A stretch of 39,128 bases of DNA from Brevinematales bacterium. Lineage in GTDB: Bacteria > Spirochaetota > Brevinematia > Brevinematales > GWF1-51-8. The notes under the pieces were generated by a model that did no database searches, had not been told where the DNA came from, and worked only from the letters and a program-made list of their open reading frames with translations. The stretch spans positions 65,285 to 104,412 of the forward strand of contig JABLXV010000002.1 of NCBI GenBank assembly GCA_013177895.1. The letters are read 5' to 3'. The translations under genes and the position numbers were made by a program. Of the stretch, positions 26,901-33,580 are shown one piece after another (the stretch's first letter is position 1; each line of letters begins with the position of its first letter).

Positions 26901-28717
26901 ATTCCCTCGGATGTATAATCTACTTTAATGATAGTCCCGTTGGAAATCAGTGATAGCCCGGAACTTCCCGCGAGACGTTCGCTGTCCAGACTTCCCGGGA
27001 CAACAGTAAAACCCGTGGGAACTTTTATCAAAACTGAGTTAATATTCGCATTGTTATTGGTATTCAGGGCTTTGATATCGTAATAGAATGTCCCCGCGGT
27101 TCCTTCGTAGATTTGCCCCGGCCGGAGATAAGCAAGCCCGAGAGGAGAATTCACAGTCATAAATTTCAGTCCGTCGCCGTTCAGTTGGAACGATTTCATC
27201 TTACCGGTAGTAGCGTTTTTCGCCCATGTGGTATCCGCGTATTTTTCGTTATTCGCGTAAACCGTGAATGTTTTTCCCACAGAATCCGCTTGTGCAGGAG
27301 TGCTGAAATTTGATATCACCAGCATGATTGTGGGATTTTTGGTATCGATACCCAAGCCGCTGAGGATAGTCGGATGGAAGACGCGGCAGTCCGCGCTCGT
27401 GCTCCCGACCGCGTCGAAACGTATCCGTAAGAGGTTGTTGCTGACTATCGAGATAGAAGCGCCGTTCAAAACAGAGGGGTTAACATTTCCTACCTGTTTG
27501 GTAAAAGTCTGATAGACTCCGCCGTTAGTCGCCCAGAATATTTGCAGCTTATTCGTATAATCCGCCCAGTTGGTATAAACAGACCCGGCGGGAAGTTGGA
27601 CATATAATTCCTGAACACCGGCATAGTCCGTGGAGGCATACCCGGTAGCGGCGAAATTTGGGGTAACAATTATCTTTAACGGGATTGAGGATCCAGCCGC
27701 CGCGGTCGCGGGGGAGATATACGACGTAATGGATGAACAGACCGAACGAATTCTGAAATCATCAAAATACGCTCTTTCCGCTTCAGAATCCGGACGGTTA
27801 TTTCCCACTCCGAACATCGGAATAATCTGGTTGGTAAACGAGATAGGAAGTTTCGCTACCAGATAGTAGGTATTCGTATAGGTCGCGGCAACCCCATTAT
27901 ATTTATTCCACGCACTGGTAGGCGCTCCATTGGGAGCGGGGTTGACATAAAAATAGGCGTATTCCCCGTCAGTAGTTAAACGGAAACGGATATCCGCGTT
28001 ATTAATATTATTCGCATTAGCTGTGCCTCCATAGGTAGCTTTTCCCCAACTGTCGTCATAACCCCATTCCATAAGGTCGACGAGATTAACTCCGCCCTTC
28101 AGTCCCACGGGATCTAAGGCATTTGTAAAATCAAACTTAATGTCCTTTGTCCCGGATTCGTTAGGAGTCCAGAACGAACGTGGAAGAACATTAGGCTCGG
28201 AGGGAAGCCCATCGTTCGTACCCAGTTGCGGACGGCTGAACTCGATGATAGTCAGGAAATCGTCGAAATGTACTCCATCGGTCATCTGATTCTTTACCAG
28301 CCAGAGAATTAAATCACATTTCATACGCCCTGATTCAGGGTTGGACGCATCGTCATGAGGATCAAGCCATGCATAGGTACGGGTGATCTCAAAACCGAAG
28401 GGTTTTTCCTTCGATGCGGTATACCCGGCATTCGGCCCGAGGTTGGTCAGCTTCGCTTGGAAGCCGTATAGTTCATTTGCATATCCGGCAGTGTATCCGT
28501 TACCGGTAAAACGAAGCTCGCCGCTTGCTCCGCTATTTATTGTTACAGTTTCACCATCGCCCACTAGTCCGTATCCCAGCGAACGGCTATACTCATACTT
28601 TAATTGCCAATTAGGCGTGGATGATCCGAACAGGTCTTCAAAGAAATAAGCGTACATCCCGTTATAAAAAATGGAGAGAAATAGCGTAAAAACCACCAGC
28701 CCCTTGAACACCTTCAT
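20951..28717 (-). CDS. Giant secreted repeat protein B with type A-like sorting domain
   Basis: A 2588-residue paralogue of protein A, first gene of the operon. The signal peptide is MKVFKGLVVFTLFLSIFYNG, with a likely cut after MYA. The N-terminal lectin-like domain (about 25-325) ends in YFDDFRIRSV. I count 13 Asn/Thr-rich beta-sandwich modules (about 330-2230), a short regulatory-like fold with GAVKGTVYPYIKAVNVKL (about 2235-2310), and a shared domain with GSVGNEFSVDIKV and VTARVAYLHGFYAVM. The C-terminal domain (about 2487-2588) has YEVKIYDLFGMLVRSF, VAWDGKDDEGYPIKGGVYIY and final LVIVR. The modules resemble DUF11 or Ig-like stalks of surface proteins. AAGGAGGAG precedes the ATG. Its TAG stop lies inside the ribosome site of gene A, nine bases before that start, so the two are tightly coupled. 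Function unknown. Confidence 0.87.
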   Translation of the reverse strand: MKVFKGLVVFTLFLSIFYNGMYAYFFEDLFGSSTPNWQLKYEYSRSLGYGLVGDGETVTINSGASGELRFTGNGYTAGYANELYGFQAKLTNLGPNAGYTASKEKPFGFEITRTYAWLDPHDDASNPESGRMKCDLILWLVKNQMTDGVHFDDFLTIIEFSRPQLGTNDGLPSEPNVLPRSFWTPNESGTKDIKFDFTNALDPVGLKGGVNLVDLMEWGYDDSWGKATYGGTANANNINNADIRFRLTTDGEYAYFYVNPAPNGAPTSAWNKYNGVAATYTNTYYLVAKLPISFTNQIIPMFGVGNNRPDSEAERAYFDDFRIRSVCSSITSYISPATAAAGSSIPLKIIVTPNFAATGYASTDYAGVQELYVQLPAGSVYTNWADYTNKLQIFWATNGGVYQTFTKQVGNVNPSVLNGASISIVSNNLLRIRFDAVGSTSADCRVFHPTILSGLGIDTKNPTIMLVISNFSTPAQADSVGKTFTVYANNEKYADTTWAKNATTGKMKSFQLNGDGLKFMTVNSPLGLAYLRPGQIYEGTAGTFYYDIKALNTNNNANINSVLIKVPTGFTVVPGSLDSERLAGSSGLSLISNGTIIKVDYTSEGIKLVAGTGIDTIKFNTSTTTNVPPSTNMVLVAFPSYSYSTVQGVSFVTNGTNIAYPSQQLVVRKKPPDAQAYAQNGNPITGLPKNYIKNTAISNLYKYVVANNGLTGNNLLKVLIRVDSKITSINSIASTLPATITTFVSNVASVTNTYIKIDYQAQATNILSSGGDVITFYGHDNVKALTNLILMANFPSWADNGNGEGWISVAEHADTYKTYYYTPPAIAIAKINAPGGEYTNDLVSHHIFTDILTATNIQVTIQNSGELGNDVYDALIFCPPQLTNIFSIAAFHPVTKISNAICTKYLTNGGTNVIHVQFTNLLKAATNLVGESCVVSFKAWDSVNSSNNYSFLVQVRNTTNYAKAKPYAEDPQQLTLNFIYPQPAADAYITVPLGYIDSASSGTNVVYTIRNMGRVSNIIQTVYIHLPTNYIQNVSAWSSSLGGSISYTGDKLSVTYSGNTFAGGLSDNISFYLNDSVSAGSVHFDIQASVQNQRMWSNFVKVTPTKSQTVDIIPPPTWYAYTIAPYAIYRADLGQTKTNIVCISVSNRGVGSNLLDRVWIQIPAQFIGKVLLISNELLNGTSVSKPGAINISNDYIRIDYDLDGGQYVDAGAIDNTYIWLLVNTTNVFTSTWNMLAANNSTNADGSHNMTNGGWTLSVGGLAGSKTLAQVDTPYGYLTPNEILTPSVKNIFAYFLKNGDYVTGKNVYGVKIVMLTPFTKISNCSGGDTYNTYYSNNSAIVEVGYASGIAPNNAVSINFTAYDNWESGPNNVASEIYVNYNDGTGWHPTKTKTGGYSKDVTFSNPIASGLAFSEPNSVSQDFPTNTYKINIKNSGETDNNILMMAVEIPAAITNISSISSTVKGGVCYYHNGLLLVYYTNASQRLNTSETDVVQFIGADNITNTEVAQTWKVYVDNTTNTNITLMQTAVEMGGKSLALNIVKPDYSPYIYISASNYNYVSQFDPNTVYSTFTTNYLYFEIWNQSGTGNRITYAKIKIPDIGTVFDTNWVSVSSVNKTIPAAVISNGYIWLDYSSDKIFPGESDKVLIKIRDLISHSETSVTWSADVAFDSTYNQYKPATLMAGKSLAINFQMPLPSASVTKTPGEMYLNRPDLVISYNVSNTGQGSNDLNEVKILLPSIFRTGFSASKVSNSIASNISYASASGIITLTYTNFAPKTVDKLFIYVTNAASASQDVTIESSVKNYINTNYTSGNKDLSLTSVPSFSVSPNEIDTSTNEQEYVFTINNSVNAATLHIQKLVIQFPSQFTNYSVVANDIPVSNYGTITSLTLDYQAMGETIPVGDQDTIRILLQDDYEIGNLTNSFYVWAHNGQGYYPMNISSGKSANAFFIMPEVYARTSSTPDYIELGKISNSMTITLTNIGNGSDRISFAKIKLPFGLASIANINSAYGGVVTYSATSNIIYLRYTNLLDIGNSDDISFDFVNTINQITNLSIEVLAANLTNNPVYYNCSGNLGQYLMLSVDYPPVAAESYFYGENNLYLIETNATLTFRIMNRSTGSVLTQSIIVFDTNLMDVFNHVTIDTANSIAQTILFDTNNNRIILTYGATAPSSMEFTEYDDVRITFDYALNDIFYIQVHTTNSIVLESGSNTNVIGIQTGGNLSYIGITNSAWGAVKGTVYPYIKAVNVKLYYSNTTVLATNDNGINLGALSTVDTGQYILSRIPAGTYSMEFSLPGIFKKESFFINIAANKITNISIITMRNATLKSGDEAPDQEVTCYMQTNTRIFFPSGSVGNEFSVDIKVLPLTPPQKAKIDDSKLIKPPLGKDGMFGYLFQFYDSDDNPIGGSLLELDAIMYLAFDPVTNLGWGWQVADLGIFYWDDNGDTDYSDSKWVRIGGTVDSVNNVVTARVAYLHGFYAVMAKLVNEQGIIQNVVLRPKVFTPYGSDDYYTTIRISFEFDKEYDSYEVKIYDLFGMLVRSFKRTADSGGKFTQGEVAWDGKDDEGYPIKGGVYIYQVIVGGQTYSGTLVIVR

Positions 28718-28776
28718 ATCTCCTCCTTTTATAAATACCCGAAAATTTATATACTCCGTATTAAGCTAAGGCTTCC

Positions 28777-28866
28777 TGAAAAGTCCTTCAAAATTTCCTG
28801 ACCTTCGTTTCTTAGGGATGATCCAACCCCGGATTGATAAGAATACGCCATCCGAAGGACTTTTCA
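28777..28866 (-). promoter_or_regulatory. Structured leader of the giant-protein operon
   Basis: A perfect 13-bp inverted repeat, TGAAAAGTCCTTC (28777-28789) and GAAGGACTTTTCA (28854-28866), encloses 64 bases that include a small ATCC/GGAT hairpin (28821-28834). It lies 60-150 bases before the giant B start, inside the predicted long leader. No T-run follows, so it is not a plain terminator. No known riboswitch core was recognised. Confidence 0.6.
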
Positions 28867-29006
28867 AGATAAACCTGTGCTCCGGAATTACTCCCGGCAA
28901 CATCCCCTGATATACCATTATTATCTAGCAATTATCATGCCTAAATAATATTCCTGTAATTGTATATATAACCAATATATATAACGCTCTTCCTCATGGA
29001 TTGACT

Positions 29007-29044
29007 TGTGTAACTAATACACAACTGTGTAATAATTATACACA
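29007..29044 (-). promoter_or_regulatory. Double palindromic operator with embedded -10 box
   Basis: Two palindromes with identical arms stand in tandem: TGTGTA-N5-TACACA (29007-29023) and TGTGTA-N7-TACACA (29026-29044). Their centres are 20 bp apart, about two helical turns. On the minus strand the second contains a perfect TATAAT (29040-29035), with a weak ATTCCA at -35 distance (29063-29058, 17-bp spacer). Transcription would start near 29028, between the palindromes, and run into the giant genes with a leader of about 310 nt. The regulator is unknown; the symmetry fits a dimeric helix-turn-helix protein. Confidence 0.65.
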
Positions 29045-29129
29045 TGCCCGAAGAGGCTGGAATAATTAGAATCCATTCATTTCATCGGAATTTCAGTATC
29101 GAAAGTAAAATATATGATGAGATATTGAA

Positions 29130-30200
29130 CTAACGGTATGTATCGATTTCCTCGAGCAGTACGTCGAGTATTTTTTCTGACGGGAATTTCCTGACCACTT
29201 CCCCCTGCTTGAATAAGACGGCGCCGCCCTTGCCGACAGCCACCCCGAAATCCGCGTCCGACGCCTCGCCGGGGCCGTTCACCACACACCCCATGATCGC
29301 GACTTTTACATACTTCCGTATGCCGTGGGTGCGTTCCACAAACGACTCGACCACTTCCTCCACGTCGAATTCCTTCCGCGCGCAGGTGGGGCATGACACG
29401 ATTTCCACACCCTGCATCCTCAGCCCGAGCGAACGGAGTATCATCTGCGCGATCTCCACTTCCCGGACGGGATGCCCGGTGATCGATACCCGGATCGTAT
29501 CGCCGATGCCTTCCTGGAGCAGCGTCCCGATCCCGATAGAGTTCTTTACCGCGGCCTGAGTAAAATATCCCGCCTCGGTGACTCCCAGATGCAGCGGATA
29601 ATTCCTGAGCTTCGTAAACATCCGGTTTGCCTGCACCATCGTCAGCACATCGTGAGACTTCAGGGATACTTTTATATCGTAAAAATCTTCCTTCTCGAGG
29701 TAGCCGATATGCTCGAGCGCGGACTGCACCATCGCCTCGGCGTTGGGGTGAGGGTAACGCGTCCTGTCGAGCGACCCGGCGTTCACGCCGATACGGATGG
29801 GGATTCTCTTCTCCTTGCACGCGGCGACTATATCTTTGACATGCTCGGGTTTCTTCAGGTTACCGGGATTGATCCGCAGGCCGTCCGCGCCGGAATCCAC
29901 CGAAATCAGCGCGAGCTTATAATCGAAATGGATATCCGCCACCACAGGGAGAGGGCAGCCCTCGGCCTTGAGCTTCTTAATCGCGCGCGCGGACGCCTCG
30001 TCGGGAATCCCCAGCCGGACGACATCGCATCCCGCATCGGCAAGTTCCCTGATTTCGCCCAGCGTTGCCGCGATATCGGTGGTAGGAGTCGTGGTCATCG
30101 ACTGGATCGATACGGGAGCCTCCCCGCCGATCTCCACATTCCCTATTTTTACCGACAGCGATTTTCTCCGTTCGCGCATAGTACCCTCGATGTTAGACAT
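29130..30200 (-). CDS. ispG: 4-hydroxy-3-methylbut-2-enyl diphosphate synthase (IspG/GcpE)
   Basis: IspG catalyses the reductive ring opening of MEcPP in the MEP isoprenoid pathway. The 356-residue, two-domain bacterial form is present. The TIM barrel runs from SIQSMTTTPTTD and CDVVRLGIPDEA to LHLGVTEAG and GIGDTIRVSITGHP. The 4Fe-4S domain has C270 and C273 in SCPTCARKEFD, C305 in MGCVVNGPGEASDAD, and E312 as the cluster or substrate ligand. The ATG at 30200 has GGGGTG upstream; a second ATG at 30179 follows GAGGG and would shorten it by seven residues, and both are plausible. Consensus promoter at 30221-30249. It appears monocistronic; the stretch after its stop holds the operator of the giant operon. 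Confidence 0.96.
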   Translation of the reverse strand: MSNIEGTMRERRKSLSVKIGNVEIGGEAPVSIQSMTTTPTTDIAATLGEIRELADAGCDVVRLGIPDEASARAIKKLKAEGCPLPVVADIHFDYKLALISVDSGADGLRINPGNLKKPEHVKDIVAACKEKRIPIRIGVNAGSLDRTRYPHPNAEAMVQSALEHIGYLEKEDFYDIKVSLKSHDVLTMVQANRMFTKLRNYPLHLGVTEAGYFTQAAVKNSIGIGTLLQEGIGDTIRVSITGHPVREVEIAQMILRSLGLRMQGVEIVSCPTCARKEFDVEEVVESFVERTHGIRKYVKVAIMGCVVNGPGEASDADFGVAVGKGGAVLFKQGEVVRKFPSEKILDVLLEEIDTYR

Positions 30201-30220
30201 TTTAACACCCCGACTGAATG

Positions 30221-30249
30221 ATTATACTACTACTCGAACGAAATGTCAT
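30221..30249 (-). promoter_or_regulatory. Promoter of ispG
   Basis: The minus strand reads ATGACA (30249-30244), a 17-bp spacer and TATAAT (30226-30221). Start near 30214, about 14 nt before the first ATG. The short leader slightly favours the ATG at 30179 if a normal ribosome site is needed. Confidence 0.85.
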
Positions 30250-30448
30250 TATTTTAACAAATCCCCACACTATGCGCGGGCGAATCCCGGGCACTGCGTG
30301 ACTGCTATTCCCGGTATGAAACGGAATTGCGGCTTCAGAAAATAGTCCGTACCGGCGGCAATCGGTTCACATGCCCCGTACGCATTATATTTACATTCCT
30401 GTAAACATTTTAACATCGAACTTTACCCGCGCGGTGTTTACACAGTAC

Positions 30449-30476
30449 TTGCGTTTTTTTCAATTTCTACTATAAT
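30449..30476 (+). promoter_or_regulatory. Promoter of the TPR-protein gene and miaB
   Basis: TTGCGT (30449-30454), a 16-bp spacer containing a T-run, and TATAAT (30471-30476). Start near 30483. The leader to the ATG at 30653 is about 170 nt. It opens in a small palindrome CCGGAA-N4-TTCCGG (30481-30496) and then contains the interspersed repeat copy B. The 200 bases to the left (30250-30448), toward the ispG promoter, show nothing I can name. Confidence 0.7.
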
Positions 30477-30515
30477 TATACCGGAATGTTTTCCGGGAGC
30501 GCTCCATACGGGCGT

Positions 30516-30601
30516 GTTGACGAAGACGGATATTAAACTAATTTCCGTCACTGCGATACCCCGCGCTACAAAACTTATAAAAGCGCGGTAGAAGCAAACT
30601 A
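30516..30601. repeat. Interspersed palindromic repeat, copy B
   Basis: This 86-bp segment aligns with 7668-7754, with about 70 identical positions and one small gap. A perfect shared block runs from the TTTCCGTCACTGCGATACC region to GCGCTACAA. Both hairpins are kept: GACGGA/TCCGTC (30525-30530 with 30544-30549) and CCGCGC/GCGCGG (30561-30566 with 30583-30588). GAAGCAAACTA closes it. The extra inverted arm of copy A is absent. It lies within the transcribed leader of the TPR gene. Confidence 0.85.
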
Positions 30602-30652
30602 TTTTAAGAACATTTTTGGAATAGAACACAATGTATCCGCCCGGGAGGGGAA

Positions 30653-31894
30653 ATGGATATCGATTTGGAAGACGATTACACGACCGAGTCGCTGCTGACA
30701 AAAGAACCTCAGAAGCCCGCCCCCGCGCCTAAAAATCCCAAGCCCCAGAAGAAGCTGTCCCAGCAGGAAGTCTTCTTCCGCGCGGTATCGAACTATAGGA
30801 AGCAGAACTATGTCGAAACAGTCAACCTCCTCATCCCGTTCGTCGAGGAGTACGAATTCCACATCATGGCGCTGAAGCTCCTCGGGATCAGCCTGATCGA
30901 GACCGGGCGGTTGGAGGACGCGGCGGGTTACCTTCAATCGGCGTACAACCAGAACCGGAACGACTCCGAGACCCTGAACGCCCTCGCGTACCTCGAATTT
31001 ATCAAGGGAACCAATGAGTCGGGTATCACCTACCTCCTCGACGCGCTTTACCTCGACGAGGAGAACGACAAGCTCAAGCGGAATCTCGAAAAGGTACGGG
31101 CGGCGGAAAATCCCGCGCTGTTCCTGAAGATGGGCAAGCCTTTCACGTTTTTATTTATCAAACTCCCCGACCAGCCCCCATTCCGCGAATTTATGGAGAA
31201 AGCCGCCGAGTTCGTCCGTAAGCCCGTCATGCGTTATCTGATTATCGGGGCGGTCGTCGCGCTGGTTGGAGTCGCGCTCTATTTCCTTTCACCGTCCATC
31301 GTTAACTGGCTCGAAGCGTACCGTATGGAACGCGGCGGGGCGTCGTTTACACAGGTCACCATCAAGGATATCGAGACGCTGGTCGCCGAGCGCGAAAACT
31401 ATAAAATCCTGCTCAGCGAGGCTGAGGTCGAACAGAAATTCAATATGGTCAAGTACTACCTCGAGAATAAAGAGCGGAATAAGGCAGTCATCACGATCAA
31501 TGAAATCCTCAATTCCAACGCGCACGAGCTGGTGAAGGAGCATGTCCTCATCCTGCAGAGCTTCATCCCCGACCCCGACCCCGACAGTCTCGGGTATATC
31601 CCCGACTGCCGCGAGGTGGTGAAACGCCCGCTCATCTATAAGGACGTGTACGTCAAATGGAACGGGACGGTCGCGAACCTCCAGCATAAGGGGCATGAAG
31701 AGACCGCGTTCGACCTGCTCATCAATTTCGTGGACGAGGGGGTTGTCGACGGGATCGCGCTCGTGACTATTCCCGGCTGGCTCGATATCCGCAATAAGGA
31801 CAAGGTCGCCGTATACGGTACGGTCGCGGGTATCCAGATGGACAACCGTGTGGTCATCATCGGGGATCAGGTCGTCCCTATCGGAAAGCAGTAA
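30653..31894 (+). CDS. TPR-containing membrane-anchored protein
   Basis: A 413-residue protein of unknown function. The N-terminal 35 residues are acidic, then Pro/Lys-rich and probably disordered. Residues 37-150 form about three tetratricopeptide-type helical repeats (FFRAVSNYRKQNYVETVNLL, ALKLLGISLIETGRLEDAAG, LNALAYLEFIKGTNESGITY). One transmembrane helix spans about 193-213. The part after it (215-413) would be on the far side of the inner membrane: a helical section with further TPR-like hairpins, then a beta-rich domain (about 330-410) with VKWNGTVANL and DKVAVYGTVAGIQ, like an OB-fold. GGGAGGGG precedes the ATG. miaB starts one base after its stop codon, so they share a message. A scaffolding role at the membrane is a guess. 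Confidence 0.75.
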   Translation: MDIDLEDDYTTESLLTKEPQKPAPAPKNPKPQKKLSQQEVFFRAVSNYRKQNYVETVNLLIPFVEEYEFHIMALKLLGISLIETGRLEDAAGYLQSAYNQNRNDSETLNALAYLEFIKGTNESGITYLLDALYLDEENDKLKRNLEKVRAAENPALFLKMGKPFTFLFIKLPDQPPFREFMEKAAEFVRKPVMRYLIIGAVVALVGVALYFLSPSIVNWLEAYRMERGGASFTQVTIKDIETLVAERENYKILLSEAEVEQKFNMVKYYLENKERNKAVITINEILNSNAHELVKEHVLILQSFIPDPDPDSLGYIPDCREVVKRPLIYKDVYVKWNGTVANLQHKGHEETAFDLLINFVDEGVVDGIALVTIPGWLDIRNKDKVAVYGTVAGIQMDNRVVIIGDQVVPIGKQ

Positions 31895-31895
31895 T

Positions 31896-33200
31896 ATGGC
31901 GCGATTTTTAATCGAGAACTACGGGTGCCAGATGAACTCGGCGGAGGCAGACTCACTCCGCGCCCTCCTGATTGCGTCAGGGCACTCCGAGGAAACCGAC
32001 CCCGCCCGCGCGGATATCGTCATCTTCAACACATGCAGCGTCCGTAAGACCGCCGAACAGCGTATCGTCGGAAGACTCGGATTTTACCGCGGCCTCAACC
32101 AGCAGAACGGCACGAAAATCCGTTCCGTCGTCATGGGGTGCATGTCCCGTTTCAGCGGGACGGAACTGCGCAGGAAATTTCCCGATATCGTCGGCCTCGT
32201 CTGGGGCACCTACCACAAGGAACAAATCATCCCCTACCTCGACCGGCTCGCGTCCGGTATCGCGATAAAAGAGGAGTACCTCGACTGGGACAGTTTCGAC
32301 TTCCTCGAAGCGTCGCCGGAAGAGCAATTCCCGTTCAAGGCGTTTGTCCCGATCGCGCACGGGTGCGATAATTACTGTTCTTACTGTATCGTACCGCACG
32401 TTCGGGGGCACGAGGTACACCGCCCCGCCGGTGAAATTATGGAGAATATCGCCGAACTCGCGCGGAAGGGCGTGATGCAAATCTGCCTGCTCGGACAGAA
32501 CGTTAATTCCTACCATGACGGCGGAATACGTTACCCGGAACTGCTCGCGAAAATCGCCGCCGAAAGCGGTATCCCGCGTATCACATTCCTGACGTCTCAC
32601 CCGAAGGATTTCTCGAAGGAGCTCGCGCGGGTGATGTCGGAATACCCGAATATCATGCCGTTCCTGCACCTGCCGTTCCAGTCGGGGAGCGACCGTATCC
32701 TCGCGGCGATGAACCGGAAGTATACCGTCGCGGCGTATATGGAGAAAATCGGATGGGCGAAGGAAATCCCCGGCATCGCGCTATCGACCGATATACTGGT
32801 CGGGTTTCCCGGGGAGACCGACGGGGATTTCGAGGCAACGATGCGGATAGTCGAGGAAGTGCGTTTCCACGACGCGTATATGTACCGTTATAGCGCGCGC
32901 CCGGGCACCGCGGCCGAGAAACTCCCCGACCAGGTGCCGGAGAAAGTCAAGCTCGCCCGGCTCGCCCGGCTCATCCCGCGCCAGAAGGCTATCGGCCGCG
33001 AGTTACTGGAAACCCATACCGGGGAAGTCCATACCGCGCTACTCGATTCGGTCAGCAAGAAAAACCCCCATATCCTGTCCGGCAGAACGCATAATAATAT
33101 TCAGGTATTCGTAAAGGGCGGCACGGAAATGATCGGGAAGATCGTGACCGTGAGATTCACCGGCGGATCTGGGATAGGAGTGAAGGGAGAAATGATATAG
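31896..33200 (+). CDS. miaB: tRNA-2-methylthio-N6-isopentenyladenosine37 synthase (MiaB)
   Basis: MiaB adds a methylthio group to i6A37 of tRNAs using two 4Fe-4S clusters. The 434-residue product has the three UPF0004-domain cysteines: C11 in NYGCQMNSAEAD, C47 in NTCSVR and C82 in MGCMSR. The radical SAM motif C157-x3-C161-x2-C164 lies in GCDNYCSYCIVP, followed by VRGHEVHRP, LLGQNVNSY, LPFQSGSDRIL and DILVGFPGET. A TRAM domain forms the C-terminus (VHTALLDSVSKKN onward). The YGCQMN start is that of MiaB rather than RimO or MtaB. The frame is open further upstream, but homology begins at the ATG at 31896. GGAAAG lies seven bases before it. It is coupled to the TPR gene. Confidence 0.95.
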   Translation: MARFLIENYGCQMNSAEADSLRALLIASGHSEETDPARADIVIFNTCSVRKTAEQRIVGRLGFYRGLNQQNGTKIRSVVMGCMSRFSGTELRRKFPDIVGLVWGTYHKEQIIPYLDRLASGIAIKEEYLDWDSFDFLEASPEEQFPFKAFVPIAHGCDNYCSYCIVPHVRGHEVHRPAGEIMENIAELARKGVMQICLLGQNVNSYHDGGIRYPELLAKIAAESGIPRITFLTSHPKDFSKELARVMSEYPNIMPFLHLPFQSGSDRILAAMNRKYTVAAYMEKIGWAKEIPGIALSTDILVGFPGETDGDFEATMRIVEEVRFHDAYMYRYSARPGTAAEKLPDQVPEKVKLARLARLIPRQKAIGRELLETHTGEVHTALLDSVSKKNPHILSGRTHNNIQVFVKGGTEMIGKIVTVRFTGGSGIGVKGEMI

Positions 33201-33207
33201 AATAATT

Positions 33208-33235
33208 TTGACTTTTTATTTATTCTCCTTAAAAT
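33208..33235 (+). promoter_or_regulatory. Promoter of the MNT-HEPN pair
   Basis: TTGACT (33208-33213), a 16-bp spacer and TAAAAT (33230-33235), beginning seven bases after the miaB stop. The predicted start near 33242 coincides with the first in-frame ATG, so translation must use the ATG at 33254, which has GGGAG at a proper distance. Confidence 0.72.
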
Positions 33236-33253
33236 GCTCATATGGGAGAAAAT

Positions 33254-33580
33254 ATGTATAATCAAAAAGATTTCAGTACCATCGCCCGGATGATTTATGA
33301 AAGAATGCCTAAGGCGAGGAAGATATATCTGTTCGGAAGCTATGCGCGCGGCGACGCAAAAGAAAACAGCGATATTGATATCGCAATTCTTTCCGATGAA
33401 CAGATAGATAGAAAGGAAAAAATGATGCTCCTCGGTAATCTATGGAACGACATCGGCGCGAAGGGTTTTCCCGTCGAATTTATTATTAAAACTCTATCCG
33501 ATTTTGAAGAAGAAAAATCCCTGCCCACATTATCGAAAATCATCGCCCGTGAAGGAATGCTCTTATGGCAAAAGACTTAG
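33254..33580 (+). CDS. Minimal nucleotidyltransferase (MntA-like antitoxin)
   Basis: A 108-residue protein of the minimal nucleotidyltransferase fold. The signature is LFGSYARGDAKENSDIDIAI: G28-S29 followed by the metal-binding D40 and D42. FPVEFIIKT probably supplies the third acidic residue. In MNT-HEPN (type VII) toxin-antitoxin pairs this protein AMPylates and neutralises the HEPN RNase. The next gene encodes a HEPN protein and overlaps by 16 bp, supporting this. An ATG at 33242 is in frame but has no ribosome site. The gene is AT-richer than miaB before it, as expected for a mobile pair. The sequence looks intact and active. Confidence 0.85.
   Translation: MYNQKDFSTIARMIYERMPKARKIYLFGSYARGDAKENSDIDIAILSDEQIDRKEKMMLLGNLWNDIGAKGFPVEFIIKTLSDFEEEKSLPTLSKIIAREGMLLWQKT

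Noticed and set aside
13226-28717. The repeated modules as recent internal tandem duplications in DNA
   Set aside because: The modules share only a loose protein pattern. I found no long near-identical DNA repeats between them, so they are old and diverged.
29001-29006. TTGACT on the plus strand as a -35 box
   Set aside because: No -10 box at 16-18 bp, and it would drive antisense transcription into ispG. The bases belong to the flank of the palindromes.
29077-29820. A long open frame on the minus strand overlapping ispG in another frame
   Set aside because: Its product is Arg/Gly-rich with no domain pattern, and ispG in the overlapping frame has all family motifs. It is a by-product of GC-rich codons.
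30250-30448. tRNA or small RNA gene between the ispG and TPR promoters
   Set aside because: No cloverleaf, T-loop motif or terminator could be found; nothing supportable.
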